Positions 29,043 to 39,643 of a stretch of 43,320 nt of DNA are shown here, one piece after another (positions within the stretch are counted from its first letter, which is position 1; each line of letters opens with the position of its first letter). The notes beneath the pieces are model-generated. The model made no database searches. It saw only the letters and a list, made by a program, of their open reading frames with translations, and was not told the origin of the DNA. The translations under genes and the position numbers were made by a program. Source of the stretch: Pleurobrachia bachei (lineage: Eukaryota; Ctenophora; Tentaculata; Cydippida; Pleurobrachiidae). The stretch is from NCBI GenBank assembly GCA_000695325.1, contig AVPN01000174.1, forward strand, positions 43,590-86,909. Reading direction: 5' to 3'.

Positions 29043-30428
29043 CTACCGAAACTCGGACCTCTTTTGCGATTTAAAACTGACGTTTAAGATCCTGCCCGTG
29101 GCAAGCTCAAGACCATGTAAGAGCCGCACTGCTTCATATGCACCATCATACTTGGCCATGTTTACAAAACCATAACCCCGACACTTCTGAGAGTTAGTAT
29201 CGACCATGGCACGGACAGAGGTGATGGGTCCGAAGGGTGAAAATAGACGGTAGAGGGTTACGTCGGAGTCACTTTCGTCAAGGTTACACACGTACAGACC
29301 CCAACCTGGAACAGGGTGTGAGAGGATTACACACACGATCGTATATCACACCCACCATACCAAGTGTCAAAAAACCAAAAAATTGCGAATCTAATGTGTG
29401 GCACCAACGAAAATACATACTGACGAACACACTGACAAGGAAACATACCGTGAGTGGGATGGAAACAGTTATCGACCATGTCAGGGGAGGGGTTTGGCAC
29501 GGGACCAGAATCTGCAGGAAGCCGACCTCCAGACACCACCATCGGACTGTACCTTGGACTGCAAAATGGGGGTATATTGTAATGCATGGGGTCGCGAGTT
29601 CTAAATATATGTTTAACCTCAACAAAGGGTGTTCAATGTTCATACGAAGCAATGACCCTGTTGCAGCAGAGGATCTGATCTTCTATAGCTTCGAAAAACC
29701 TAAACTTCACCATCATATTCTAATTATAATGCTCTTACATACCTGTTTCCCTGTGGTGTTCTGTTTCTAATGGTTCCATTAGGAGATCCCACCGGAGAAC
29801 GAGGACCATTTGGACCAGCTGAAAGGAATTGAGGTTTCATTGCTACTTAATTCTGAAGATCTTGCATCATTGCATAAAACAAAACATCTCGTTTTTTCTT
29901 TGTTAAGTTTGGGAGTAGTGGCCACTGGCCACATGAGAGTGGGGCACTGTAAACAGATAACTTTGCTAAATGGTGGAGAAATGATGTGTGACCACACGTA
30001 AGTTGAGTGAGAGAATGAACATCACGCTTACGAACTAAGTTGTTTACACACAAAGTTACTTACATTTCAGTGCGAATTTGACCTGAATGGGGTTTCCCGG
30101 ATCAAAAACACAAGAACCATTGATTGAGCTAAGTGCTCGCTCTGCTGAGGGCCGGTCACCAAACTTCACCAACCCACATGTATCTGGCCTTCCTGGAATA
30201 ATTATGTGTTAGATCTAACCAAAGTCTAACGGAAACAATGTTAGTAAGCTTGGTAGACATGGTAACCACACTAATCAAATCAATATTTTTACCTGCATCC
30301 CGTAAGATCCTCACAGACAGGACTTCTCCAAAGGGGCTAAAGAAGTCCATGAGCTGGTATTCGTTGAAGTTCAATGGTAATTTGGACACATACAGGTTTG
30401 TCTCTTCCCCCGTGCCCCCGTCTTCCAT
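29043..30428 (-). CDS. ELAV-like two-RRM protein D, five exons
   Basis: Exons: 30293-30428, 30064-30192, 29743-29818, 29449-29558 and 29043-29305. Lengths and phases are identical to gene C (714 nt, 237 residues). The encoded protein is nearly the same: an ELAV RRM2-like domain (T-N-L-Y-V-S-K-L-P), a linker, and RRM3 (W-G-L-Y-V-C-N-L-D, G-Y-G-F-V-N-M). Coding differences from C are few and mostly synonymous while introns differ by indels, which suggests both copies are under protein-level constraint. There is a single donor at exon 4, without the 56-bp repeat of gene C. ELAV proteins bind AU/U-rich mRNA; with only two RRMs the affinity and targets may differ. Confidence 0.8.
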
Positions 30429-30561
30429 TACGACCGGAATTTTGGCGTGGCTAAATGGATAGAGAGGTAATGGATAACTTGGCGTGGCTAGATAGAGGTT
30501 AGGCAACTGATGTATTACGAGTGTTTGGAGAAGGGTGGAAACTGGAAGGGGACTACCAATT

Positions 30562-30611
30562 ACCATGTTTAGATGAAACAAAGTGTATTTAGATGAAACA
30601 AAGTGTATTTG
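30562..30611 (+). repeat. Two tandem copies of a ~21-bp word
   Basis: TTTAGATGAAACAAAGTGTAT occurs twice back to back upstream of ELAV-like gene D. The matching place in unit 1 (near 26575) has one diverged copy. Confidence 0.8.
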
Positions 30612-31471
30612 AGAATGTTAGAAATTAAGGGGGAGGGGGCTGACGAATGAGTCAAATAAAACGCAGTGCCTTTTTAGAACTTGATTATTGTATATTGTAT
30701 AGGTATAATATAGTGTGTAAAGATATTATGTGTATAGGTATACTCGCGGAGGGCACCATTGAAGATCCAATTAATATGTTTTACAAAACTTGCTCTCTCT
30801 TTCAGTTCTTGACATGTCCAGTCAAATATAAAGGGAAATATAGTTTACAGCCGAGCTAGAATGATAATATTGCTGTGTATATACACTCTTTAAGGGAAAA
30901 ACGTTAAAGTAGGCCAATATTTGCTGCTGATTAGAAAAAACCAGGTGCAAGGGTAGCCTGAGTCATCTTTAATAACAAACACTCACTTCTTCAAAAAAAT
31001 AGGAAAAAATAGTGCGATAAAAATACATGTAAGGATCTTTAAAAGTTACCCTCCTAGTATAATATATTGGGTATTTTTTGTATATTTTTAATATTTTAAT
31101 ATTGGTATTCATAACATATCTTTTGACCCTGTCTTGGTCCGTTGTAAAAGGTCTCTCACTCAATCTCTATCTCAGTCACTAGCATTTTCTCCTTTTTCTC
31201 TGACTCTCTCAGAGAAAGCCTGAGCCTCTCTGTCTCAAACTTCTCTAGATCTCTAGCTCTCACATTTCTCTATCTCTATCTCTCACATTTCTCTATTTCA
31301 GAAATGTCGCATGCAAATCATGTGTACTCAACTAAAAAGGAAGCAAATCAACAAATTCCAATCTGTTTTCCAAAAACGATGAACGGTAACTGCTGCGTTT
31401 GCCAAAAAAGCAACACAAATCAACTCGTTCACATTTTCAACAGGATTGAACTTCTCATCTCTTTTGAGCAG

Positions 31472-31574
31472 GAACCGACCGAAACAAGTAAGCAACCAAT
31501 CAGAACTCGTTATTTAGGTCACGTGACTGGTCATAAGCCAATCAGGGACCAGTATTTGCTGATTCGGTCGGTTC
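31472..31574. promoter_or_regulatory. Candidate promoter module between inverted repeats (unit 2)
   Basis: Same organisation as at 27420: GAACCGACCGAA (31472-31483) and TTCGGTCGGTTC (31563-31574) around two CCAAT boxes and a CACGTG at 31520-31525. It is about 1.04 kb upstream of the gene D ATG. Arms, spacing and internal boxes are preserved. Confidence 0.4.
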
Positions 31575-32662
31575 ATGCTTTTGAGTTAAAGGAACACAAT
31601 ATTTATATTGTATACTTGTATAATATGTGTAAAGTTATAGTATAGCGGTATAAGTCTATAATATGTATGTATGTGTGGTATAGCAAAATAAAATAAGAAA
31701 ACTATTTAGGACCAAGAAAACCATATGATAACTATTACTATTTCTTATTATGTGTATGATAATATGTGTATTTTTATGTCAAATCCAGCGAAAAGGGCAT
31801 GAAACCCAATTTCAATCGAAAGATCTAACACCTCGGGATTGGAAATCCCTCAATCACAGCTCAGAGAAATGTCCCAGCCCAAATTACTGCCCGTCCACGC
31901 CAAGAAATATGGATATAATGAAATTCCTGACGTGGATAGCATACATTTTGGCTGTGGACACGAACCCTCGCAACGTCTAAAAGAGACGACAAAATACAAT
32001 TTAAAATTAAAAATGCTAAAAAAGTAAAAAGGTGTTAAGTCGAACAAATTAGATCACCGGGGGATGGCCTCTGAGGGGTGCAAAATATAACAAATCTTAT
32101 TTTCCGAGAACGAAACATTTTTCTTCTTCAAAAAACTCGCCAAATAGAAACTGTGGAAACTGCAAAATAGTTACACACACACACATACAACAGGGGGGAA
32201 ACATTGGAAAGAAAACAACAGGTAAACCTTGAAATTTCTAATACAAATTTTAAATTCATGCAGTAGAGAACTCTAATAGGATGAATTTTCAGGAAGATCG
32301 AAATCTCAATTGAGAGAAAAAAAATTATTTCAGTTATCAAACTCTCTCTTTCTCTGTCTCACTCTCTCTTTCTCTGTCTCTTCTCTGTCTTGAAACACTG
32401 TAAACATAACAACACTGCGTCTCTCCTTGCAATCGTCGAAAAACCAAAACTAGAAATCAAACAAATGGCACCTGCACAAAAAAATACTCTCACACACAAG
32501 TGACACACTCTCACACACACAAAATGGTGTGTGAAGGTAACAATGTGGATTATAAAAAACCTCGTAAAAAACTACAAAACCCTCTTTCACTCTCACTCAC
32601 ATCGGGTCATACTAAACAGCTAACTCCATTATTCAACTCCAGATATACACAATATCCCCACT

Positions 32663-33709
32663 CTACTGGCGAGTTTTCATAGAGCTCTTCTTAAATTCAA
32701 CTTGAATCACATTTCCGTGAACGGTAGCTCCGTTCAGTGCCTTAATCGCTAGTGCTGCCTCTTCATACTGGGGCATGTTGATAAACGCGATCCCTTTGCA
32801 TGTTCCATCGGTGTGCTCCATGCACTTGATGCTGCTGATCGCACCGAATGGGGCCACCAACTTGTACAAACCGTGCTCGTTCATGTTGGGAGACAAGTTG
32901 CACAAGTACAAGCACCATCCCTGGAGTGGTGAGTAGGCAGAACGGGCTATTTCCTGGAGTTGCGGGGGGATGTTGTTTTGGACTGCAGCAAATTGACCCG
33001 CCAGCGGGTGGTCCCGAGAGAATATCAGGGTACGGTGGGCACCAGAGGGATGGCTAGCGAGCAAGGGTAGGTAACTCTGGGGTAGCTGTGGATAACTTCC
33101 ATTCTCTCGAGCTGGAGAGTAAACATGAGCCGGTGCTGTTTCCGTCTTTTTGTACTTGTCCGAGGGTTTGTCAGCCATCTTAACAACCAAAGGAAGGCTT
33201 CCACCAGCTGGAACTTTACCGTTTAGTCCCTCGATCGCTTTAACGGCTTCCTCATTTGTATCAAACCTACAAAACGCAATACCCCGGCTCTGGTTGTGTG
33301 CATCCAAGAGGAGTTTGTAGGAGATAATCCGACCGTAATCCTGACACATCTTGGTGATGTCTCCCTCCGACATATTGGTCGGGAAGTTAGCGATGTAAAT
33401 GTTGGTGTTCTTGATCTTCTCAGAGGGTGGCCTGGCGTAGTTAACCCGCATAACTTTGTCACCGAGCGGTAGACCGTCAAACTCCTGCACCGCTCGATCA
33501 GCAGGTTCGGTGTCACAGTACTTTGCAAACGCATAACCCATACTTCGTTGGGTCATCTTGTCCCTAATAATCCGCACGTACTCAACTGAACCGAGCGAGG
33601 AGAATAAATCTTTCAGATATTGTTCATCAATGTCGGGTGGCAGATAATTCAAAATCAAGTTTTTCCGTTGTTCCGGTGTCAGGTCGGGGTGGTCGAGGAG
33701 ATTAGTCAT
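32663..33709 (-). CDS. ELAV-like RNA-binding protein E, three RRMs, intronless
   Basis: 348 residues from M-T-N-L-L-D-H-P-D-L. RRM1 (L-I-L-N-Y-L-P, M-G-Y-A-F-A-K-Y) is followed by R-V-N-Y-A-R-P-P-S-E, the signature inter-RRM strand of ELAV proteins (V-S-Y-A-R-P-S-S). RRM2 has T-N-I-Y-I-A-N-F-P and G-I-A-F-C-R-F. RRM3 has W-C-L-Y-L-C-N-L-S and K-G-I-A-F-I-N-M. The hinge is shorter than in A. This is the most typical ELAV/Hu protein of the cluster and the best candidate for the ancestral copy. A CCCCAG acceptor ends 1 nt before the ATG. It lies just outside the 4.1-kb duplicated unit. Confidence 0.9.
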   Translation of the reverse strand: MTNLLDHPDLTPEQRKNLILNYLPPDIDEQYLKDLFSSLGSVEYVRIIRDKMTQRSMGYAFAKYCDTEPADRAVQEFDGLPLGDKVMRVNYARPPSEKIKNTNIYIANFPTNMSEGDITKMCQDYGRIISYKLLLDAHNQSRGIAFCRFDTNEEAVKAIEGLNGKVPAGGSLPLVVKMADKPSDKYKKTETAPAHVYSPARENGSYPQLPQSYLPLLASHPSGAHRTLIFSRDHPLAGQFAAVQNNIPPQLQEIARSAYSPLQGWCLYLCNLSPNMNEHGLYKLVAPFGAISSIKCMEHTDGTCKGIAFINMPQYEEAALAIKALNGATVHGNVIQVEFKKSSMKTRQ

Positions 33710-34276
33710 CCTGGGGAATTGATTACTGTGAGTGACTCTAAAATTTGTTATTCTTAGGCATTATGTATTGAAGGGCGTTGGACAGTTCAACAGAAAACTT
33801 CACTACAGAGTCTGCCATTTGCCAGGCAGACACAAATGATAAATCCCAATTATTTTCTAGGTTTTTGGATTTTCGGGTAATCATTCCCTCCATACGGGGA
33901 ACAAAAGGGGGTTTTAAAGGTGACCTGGGGGATCGGCGAGGAACAATTCACAATGGGCCGCTCGTCGCATTAAAAACTGAAAAGTGTAAACTCGGAAATT
34001 TTTCTGAAAAATCGGGTGTGCCGATTTTAACGCTCAAGTTTTTTTAAAAGCGAGCGCGGCGGTTGAGTTTGTTCGGCGCGCGTTAAAAGCAACGCATATT
34101 TCTTTTGATCGCGCGTTACACTAACTTTTGAACATTTTAACTCTTAAACACTTAACTGGCTAAAAACGCGAACGTTAAAAGAACGTTTGGCATATGCTAA
34201 AGTGCGTTTCAAACGACTTGATTGACATGCGCTGCAGATCCCTAGCGCGCGCGTTTTCAACTCCTCCTACACTAAC
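33710..34276. other. Spacer where SEC62 3' exons would be expected
   Basis: Rich in CG-containing words (33935-34110, GCGCGCG at 34244-34252). I searched the minus strand for the SEC62 membrane segments (an L-F-P-L-W-P-like block) and found none. The first ~60 bp next to 33709 probably hold the acceptor region of ELAV-like E. Otherwise I see nothing. Confidence 0.5.
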
Positions 34277-35490
34277 CTATGATCCAGGCCCAAATACCCA
34301 TGGGACTGTATTTCCACATGTAATAACTCTCTGGACTGTCAATAAACATCTCTGCGTCGTTCACAACATCAAACTTCAGCGGCTTGCTACTCTTCTTTCT
34401 CTTCTTTTCTACCTCTGGAAGAACGTGTGTGGATGACAGAATCTAGGTGTGATGACCAGCGCTGGGCCGAGAAGGCACTGGGGGCAAACAAGGGGCATTG
34501 GGAGTTTCGTAGTTTCATAAAGGGCCCCAACATAGCCTTCAGTGACACTAAGGACGCGGAGAGGTCGCGAGAAAAAAACAAAAACATAAAAACGCGTGTT
34601 AGGCGAATAATAGCGGTCTCTGCTCTGGAGGAACAGGCACGTATAAAAGGGTAAACGGAAGATAATGAAATGTACAACCTCAAATTTCATTATGTCATGA
34701 AAATTGAAAGCGAAGTATTCAAAATAACACAGTACCTGGATCGAGTGGTCGTTTCTTTGTTTTGGTTCGAAGTGCAATGAACAGTTCACTAGACAGTAGT
34801 CCTGTACAAAACTCTGCTGCATCTTTTCTGGTCTCCACAAACAGATCATCATTCTCATCTCCCCATTTTGAGGAGAGGAGAGCATCAACCAAGGATGCAC
34901 CTGTATGTGTGGATGTGTTAGAATATGGAGGTTGTCAAAATGGAGGAATTTTGGCAGTGAAATCACATTTCTCTCAGACACAATTGATTGATCAATTGAT
35001 TGATTGATTAGTTGACACTCATATCTCCCTTCATATCTCCCTGTCTCTCTCCCTCTCCCTCTCACACTCTCCCTTCATTGTCTCTCTCCCTCCCTCTCTC
35101 TCTCTCGCTAACCTGAAAAGTATTTGATCTGCTTGTCCTTCGTTTTCCCCTCCAATGTTGCCACCTCACTCTGCAGGTACCTCCCAACTTCATCCATAAT
35201 CTTTTTAACACGGGCTCTCTGTGGATTATAGAGTTTAGTGTGGAATGTATGTTTTTCGATTGGGTTACTTAGCCTGTTTGCTAGGCAAACCGCATTATAA
35301 CAGGTTTGGATAACTGTGGACGAACTAATAATAAGAAATGAAACAGCCCCATTTAGAGAGAAATTTACAGTCATAGTCAGGTTACCCTTATAAGACATGG
35401 GACTGGGAATGTTCCAAGGAAGTTAGGTATGGAAAAACTGCTAATTTCACCAACCTCTTCTGCTTGTGCTTTCTTCTCTTCCTTCGACAT
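34277..35490 (-). CDS. SEC62: SEC62 translocation protein, cytosolic N-terminal part only
   Basis: Exons: 35455-35490 (M-S-K-E-E-K-K-A-Q), 35113-35218, 34736-34900 and 34277-34414, with GT-AG borders and matching phases. Diagnostic blocks: Y-L-Q-S-E-V ... I-K-Y-F-S-G-A-S-L-V-D-A-L-L-S-S-K-W (compare human Y-F-x-A-S-K-A-V-D-C-L-L-D-S-K-W), L-F-V-E-T-R-K-D-A-A-E-F-C-T-G-L-L, a Lys-rich linker, and F-I-D-S-P-E-S-Y-Y-M-W-K-Y-S-P. The last exon ends at a GT donor just where the first membrane helix should begin. SEC62 is an ER membrane partner of SEC61/SEC63 for post-translational import. No exon for either helix occurs before the next gene, so the gene is truncated here or its 3' part is missing from the assembly. 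Confidence 0.8.
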
Positions 35491-35865
35491 GGTCATGATC
35501 GCACAGTCTGACTACACTATTCTTTGAGCTATAAATTGTTGGGGGTTGATATAATGTTTATTAACAGGGGATAAACAACTCATTTGTATATCAGAAAAGG
35601 TTACATAAATAAAGTAAAGTAGATCACAATAAATCAAATTATATTCAAGTGTTCTCATTTGCTTTTCAGCTTTCACTCTTCACTTTCTCTCGCGTAAACA
35701 CACACACAAAGGTCAAATAGTCTTTAGCTGCAGCATCTTCCGGATTGCCCTCGCTTCAAACACCAGTGACCAGATACCACCATTCTCCAATCGGGCCCTC
35801 TAAGAACAGCTGGACTAGATACACCTTCCTCCCCTAAGAACGGCTCCCAGTAAGGTGCCCCCTCA

Positions 35866-36696
35866 CTAAGACATAAGTACAGCTCCACCGGCAGCAAATT
35901 CCATTCTTGTTTTGGGTAGTTCAAACGCAATCCAGTCGGATTGGTGAGTGGGTAGGAGGCCCATAGCGCTACACTTGTAGAGTGCCATACCAATGAGCAC
36001 AAAGTTGGAGAGGATGTACACGACCTTTTGAAGGATATGATGGCCACCTAGGAACATTTAGTGTTCAGTGTTCACAGTCAAAAAGGGGCAATTGAGCAAA
36101 CAAATAGTTGCAAAAATAATCGAGTCCCTACTATTCAAGCTAGTGCAATAAGTCACAACATCACTCTAAGAGACTCACCTTCTAGTTTCTGAAAGGTAGT
36201 TTTGTAGGAGAATATTGAAGCAATGGGGGATTTGAACATCATAACAGTCATTATAATGGGGAAGATAGAGATAGTGTTTCCTATCATCCACATCAGGAAC
36301 AGGTTCATTGGCACCTGGGGGGGGGAATTATCTTATTAGCTTATCATTGGGACCTGGAATGGAGACAGGGGAATTAATTTAATAAGAGGCAATGATAACT
36401 CCTGTGATTATATCATGTTTACTAAAAACTCGATTGTCGGCATGCGTCTTGTCAGAGCTGCTACAGTCACAGTTTACAGTTACCTGTTTGAGTGGTACAA
36501 GTGCGATATCCCAAGATCTCTTAACAATCAGGTGGGCGTTGTTATCCTCTTGTTCAAGGTCAGGAACCCTCTCAAAATCCTCACAGTAGCCGATAGGGTT
36601 GGATAGCGGGGGAGGATTCTGCCAGGAGTGTTTGGATCTGGTCGTGAAGTCAACCCTCCACCTCATACCTACTGACTTCTCGCTTTTAACAACCAT
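35866..36696 (-). CDS. EMC4: ER membrane protein complex subunit 4
   Basis: Three exons: 36484-36696, 36179-36314 and 35866-36047, totalling 531 nt and 176 residues, close to the ~183 of vertebrate EMC4. Key blocks: V-K-R-S-W-D-I-A-L-V-P-L-K-Q-V-P-M-N-L-F-(x)-M-W-M (compare K-R-C-W-D-I-A-L-G-P-L-K-Q-I-P-M-N), G-N-T-I-S-I-F-P, and Y-K-C-S-A-M-G-L-L-P-T-H-Q-S-D-W-I-A-F before the C-terminal M-E-F-A-A-G-G. Two membrane segments are visible. EMC inserts tail-anchored and multipass proteins into the ER. An acceptor (TTCTGCTGTAG) ends 2 nt before the ATG. The SEC62 ATG is 375 bp downstream, so two ER-insertion genes are neighbours. Confidence 0.95.
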
Positions 36697-36855
36697 TTCT
36701 ACAGCAGAAAGAGATTGAGAATCATTGATGGGAGTCCCGAATCACTACTTGCACGGTGTGGGTGTTTTGAATCAGGACGTCGAAAGATGAAAATTCAAAA
36801 TTGATATTTTAGTTAAAAGAAACAGCGCAACCTATCATATGTTGCTGGGCGTATT

Positions 36856-37139
36856 TGGGCGCGATTATAATCTGGGTGCCTTGCAGGTTCTTTACAGGTG
36901 CGCGCTGCCAAAAAAGTACACCTCAAATCACTAAGACCGACTTTTTTCAAACGGCTATAGCCGCTCAACCATATGGCCGATTTGAGTAAACTAAACGGTA
37001 TCTGATAGAGAATCGATAGCCCTAACCGAACCCAAAAACCAAACCCTAACCAGACCCTAACAACAGCCCTAACCCGTCTCGAATGCCAAAATCGATAAAT
37101 TGTTAGCAATGGAAGGCACCCAGATTTTAACGTTTTCCG
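36856..37139. mobile_element. Short inverted-repeat element, copy 1 (MITE-like)
   Basis: The ends are inverted repeats: AATCTGGGTGCCTT at 36869 and AAGGCACCCAGATT ending at 37126, with a looser outer extension (CG-TTA-like bases). The inside has an ACGGCTATAGCCG-like palindrome and irregular CCCTAAC words. It has no coding capacity and its length is about 260-280 bp. A target-site duplication is not clear. Confidence 0.65.
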
Positions 37140-37267
37140 GCGTATTTCAGGTTTCAATACAGCACCGAAGCCCCGGTAAGCAGTGAGCTTGCGACACGAG
37201 CTCCGGAGAGAAGAGAGAAAAAAAAATTTTAAGTGTTAAAGTTTTTTTTTAAAAAGCTGAATAGAAC

Positions 37268-37543
37268 CGGGCGCGATTATAATCTGGGTGCCTCGCAGCG
37301 ACTTTACAGGTGCGCGCTACCAAAAGAGTCTACTTAGACCGACTTTTTTCAAACGGCTATAGCCACGCAACCACATGGCCAATTTGGGTAAACTAAACGG
37401 CATCTGATAGAAAATCGATAGCCCTAACTGACCCTTTAAACCAAACCCTAACCCGACCCTAACGGTTAGCCCTAACCCGTCGCGCGCGCCAAAACTACGA
37501 ATTGTTAGCAATGAAAGGCACCCAGATTTTAACGTTTTCCTCC
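37268..37543. mobile_element. Short inverted-repeat element, copy 2 (MITE-like)
   Basis: Direct repeat of copy 1, about 410 bp away, with the same ends (AATCTGGGTGCC at 37281, GGCACCCAGATT ending at 37528) and the same interior, including CCCTAAC words, with scattered substitutions. Two copies side by side may come from separate insertions or a local duplication that included flanking GGGCGCGATTAT. Confidence 0.65.
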
Positions 37544-37683
37544 GATGGAGGCCATCTTGGAAAAGCTCACATCATTGTTTTGAGCAATAATTTTGCGCTG
37601 CAATGAACGTTATTTGGTTGTAACGCGCTTAAAACTGATATGAATAGTGTGCGAATTCGGCGGCGCGCGCCAGTTTCCAGTTA

Positions 37684-39643
37684 AGTTTTTGGCTGGTTTG
37701 TTGGTTTTGGTTTTGCTCGCGAATTTGAACACAGACCGTTCCACCCAGAGGCTCACCTCAGATCGTTTGTCGTACCCCCTACATCTGATGACTCGCTATC
37801 CTCTGACTGCTCAGGATCGGCTTCGGACGGTGACCACGATTATGCCACTCCCAACACCAGCATCACGAGGGGATCACCCGTTTCAAACTCTACGCCCATT
37901 AGTAGATTAATAAATGAATCGAGGTGGTTTACAGAAGAAAAGTGTGGACAATGCTATGAAACACTGCCATCCTATGAGAACGCCAAATGTGAAGCATGCC
38001 ACGAACCGTTTCACCAGACATGTATGACACCTGTCAATCAATCTGAACTAATGGTTCATGCACCGGTAGTGTGGTATTGTACTGCCTGTTTCAACCTAAA
38101 CAGATTAGTTTGGAAGACTGCAGAGCCATGTAAAGCCAATTGTTGGGGACCATTGAATGGGGAAGAGCTCATTGAGGCTTTCTCCAACATCTCGAGGATC
38201 AGTCAGGGATGGTCAACCAACTTGTTCAAAGTTCCCTTCGGTCATGTGGGCCGTTCTTTCATCGACGAACTAACCAGACTGGCAGGTCTCTTCAGTGATA
38301 GGGAAGACACCAGAGGATGGTCCTTATCTGCTTTGGTTATAGCCCCACTGCTACTACTCCAGAAGCCGACCAAGAAGTCCAAGAATCGGGAGCATGCTCA
38401 ACTTCTCCAACGACGTCTAAAACTGTGGCACGCTGGAGACTTTGAGGCGTTGGTTCGGGAAGCCAAGGTTATCCAAAAACCACTGAAGTACAATGTCCCA
38501 TCGTCGGAACTCTGCACCAAGAGATTTGTGGACCTAACCAGAGAGGGGAGAGTTACAGAGGCAACTGCATGGTTAAACCCTGAGAGGCATACAACTGGAG
38601 TTAAGGACTGCAATGACGAGTCCGTACTGTCTGAACTGCTAGAGAAACACCCAAAGGGCCAGCCTGCCAACAGTACCCTGGCGAGACAGGGGCCAACAGA
38701 TGCAGTACTGGAAGTCACATTTGACGGTCTGAATGGGCATACGATTTTCTCTTGCGGCAAAAGCCTCAAAGGTAGTGGAGGGCCAAGTGGACTAGATGCA
38801 ACAGGAATACACCGAATCCTTTGCTCCAGGAAATTCAAGAAAGCACCGCCAGCACTGTGCACAGCGCTGGCAAAAGTAGCCCGGACCCTAGCCACTGCTC
38901 AGATTGACTTGAAAGCTTTGGACATATTCTGTGCAAGTCGACTCATGCCCCTTGCCAAGCCTGGAGGTGGTACACGTCCTATTGGAATAGGAGAGTGTTT
39001 CAGACGTGTCATGACCAAGGCCATTATTCGTACCATAAAGTCGGACATCAAGAGTGCGGCTGGAAAGGTTCAACTGGCTGCAGGTCAGCTAGGAGGTGTG
39101 GAGGCAGCGATCCATGCACTGAGTGAGAAGTTTGAATCGGAGGAATGTGAAGGTGTATTGTTATTGGACGCACAGAACGCATTTAACAATCTCAACCGGA
39201 AAATGGCCCTGAAGAATACCACCTTCTACTGTCCTGACCTCTCCACGTTTCTGACCAACATCTACGGGAAGCCACGTGCACTTTTTGTTGGCGAAAAGAT
39301 ACTGTGGAGCTCTGAAGGAACCACACAGGGAGATCCTGCAGCAATGGACTTCTACTCTATCGGGATACTGAGGCTGATCGAGCTTGCGGAGACTCCAGAT
39401 ACAACACAAGGGGGGTAGGCAGACGATGCAAACAATGCAGGGAAGCTCACAGGTTTGTTAGCGTGGTTCGACAAGGTGACAACCTTTGGTCCCAGTTTTG
39501 GATACTTTGTAAATCCTGCAAAGTGCCATCTTATCGTGAAACCTGAACTGCTCGACCAGGCAAAGCGATTGTTTGGAGATACAGGGGTTCAAATCACTGC
39601 TGAAGGTGCACGCCACCTAGGTGCTTCCATAGGAATCAGCCGG
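37684..39643 (+). mobile_element. PHD-finger/reverse-transcriptase retroelement, left part
   Basis: An open frame runs from about 37684 to 39418 and continues in phase afterwards as A-D-D-A-N-N-A-G-K-L ... H-L-G-A-S-I-G. The N-terminal part has a C4HC3 PHD finger at 37943-38089 (C-G-Q-C, C-E-A-C, H-Q-T-C, W-Y-C-T-A-C). Reverse-transcriptase blocks follow: G-P-S-G-L-D-A, L-M-P-L-A-K-P-G-G-G-T-R-P-I-G-I-G-E, L-L-L-D-A-Q-N-A-F-N-N-L, Q-G-D-P-A-A-M, and the A-D-D box, where the long frame closes, so this copy is a relic. PHD-type fingers are known in some CR1-like non-LTR elements; no LTR is seen. I place it as non-LTR-like with moderate confidence. Its continuation appears at 42.74 kb. Confidence 0.75.

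Larger units (their letters stand above)
24403..32610. repeat. 4.1-kb tandem duplication (24403-28558 and 28559-32610)
   Basis: The units are direct repeats of 4,156 and about 4,052 bp. Unit 1 starts at AACAGAAAATAGATCC inside the 5' end of ELAV-like gene B; unit 2 starts with the same word at 28559. Both units end with CTCACATCGGGTCAT (28558 and 32610). Each contains one complete five-exon ELAV-like gene (C, D) plus about 2 kb of upstream sequence. Exons and the far upstream part (about 27.6-28.5 / 31.65-32.6 kb) are almost identical; several introns have diverged by indels. Confidence 0.93.

Noticed and set aside
37010-37080. True interstitial telomere array
   Set aside because: The CCCTAAC words are few, irregularly spaced and confined to the repeated element.
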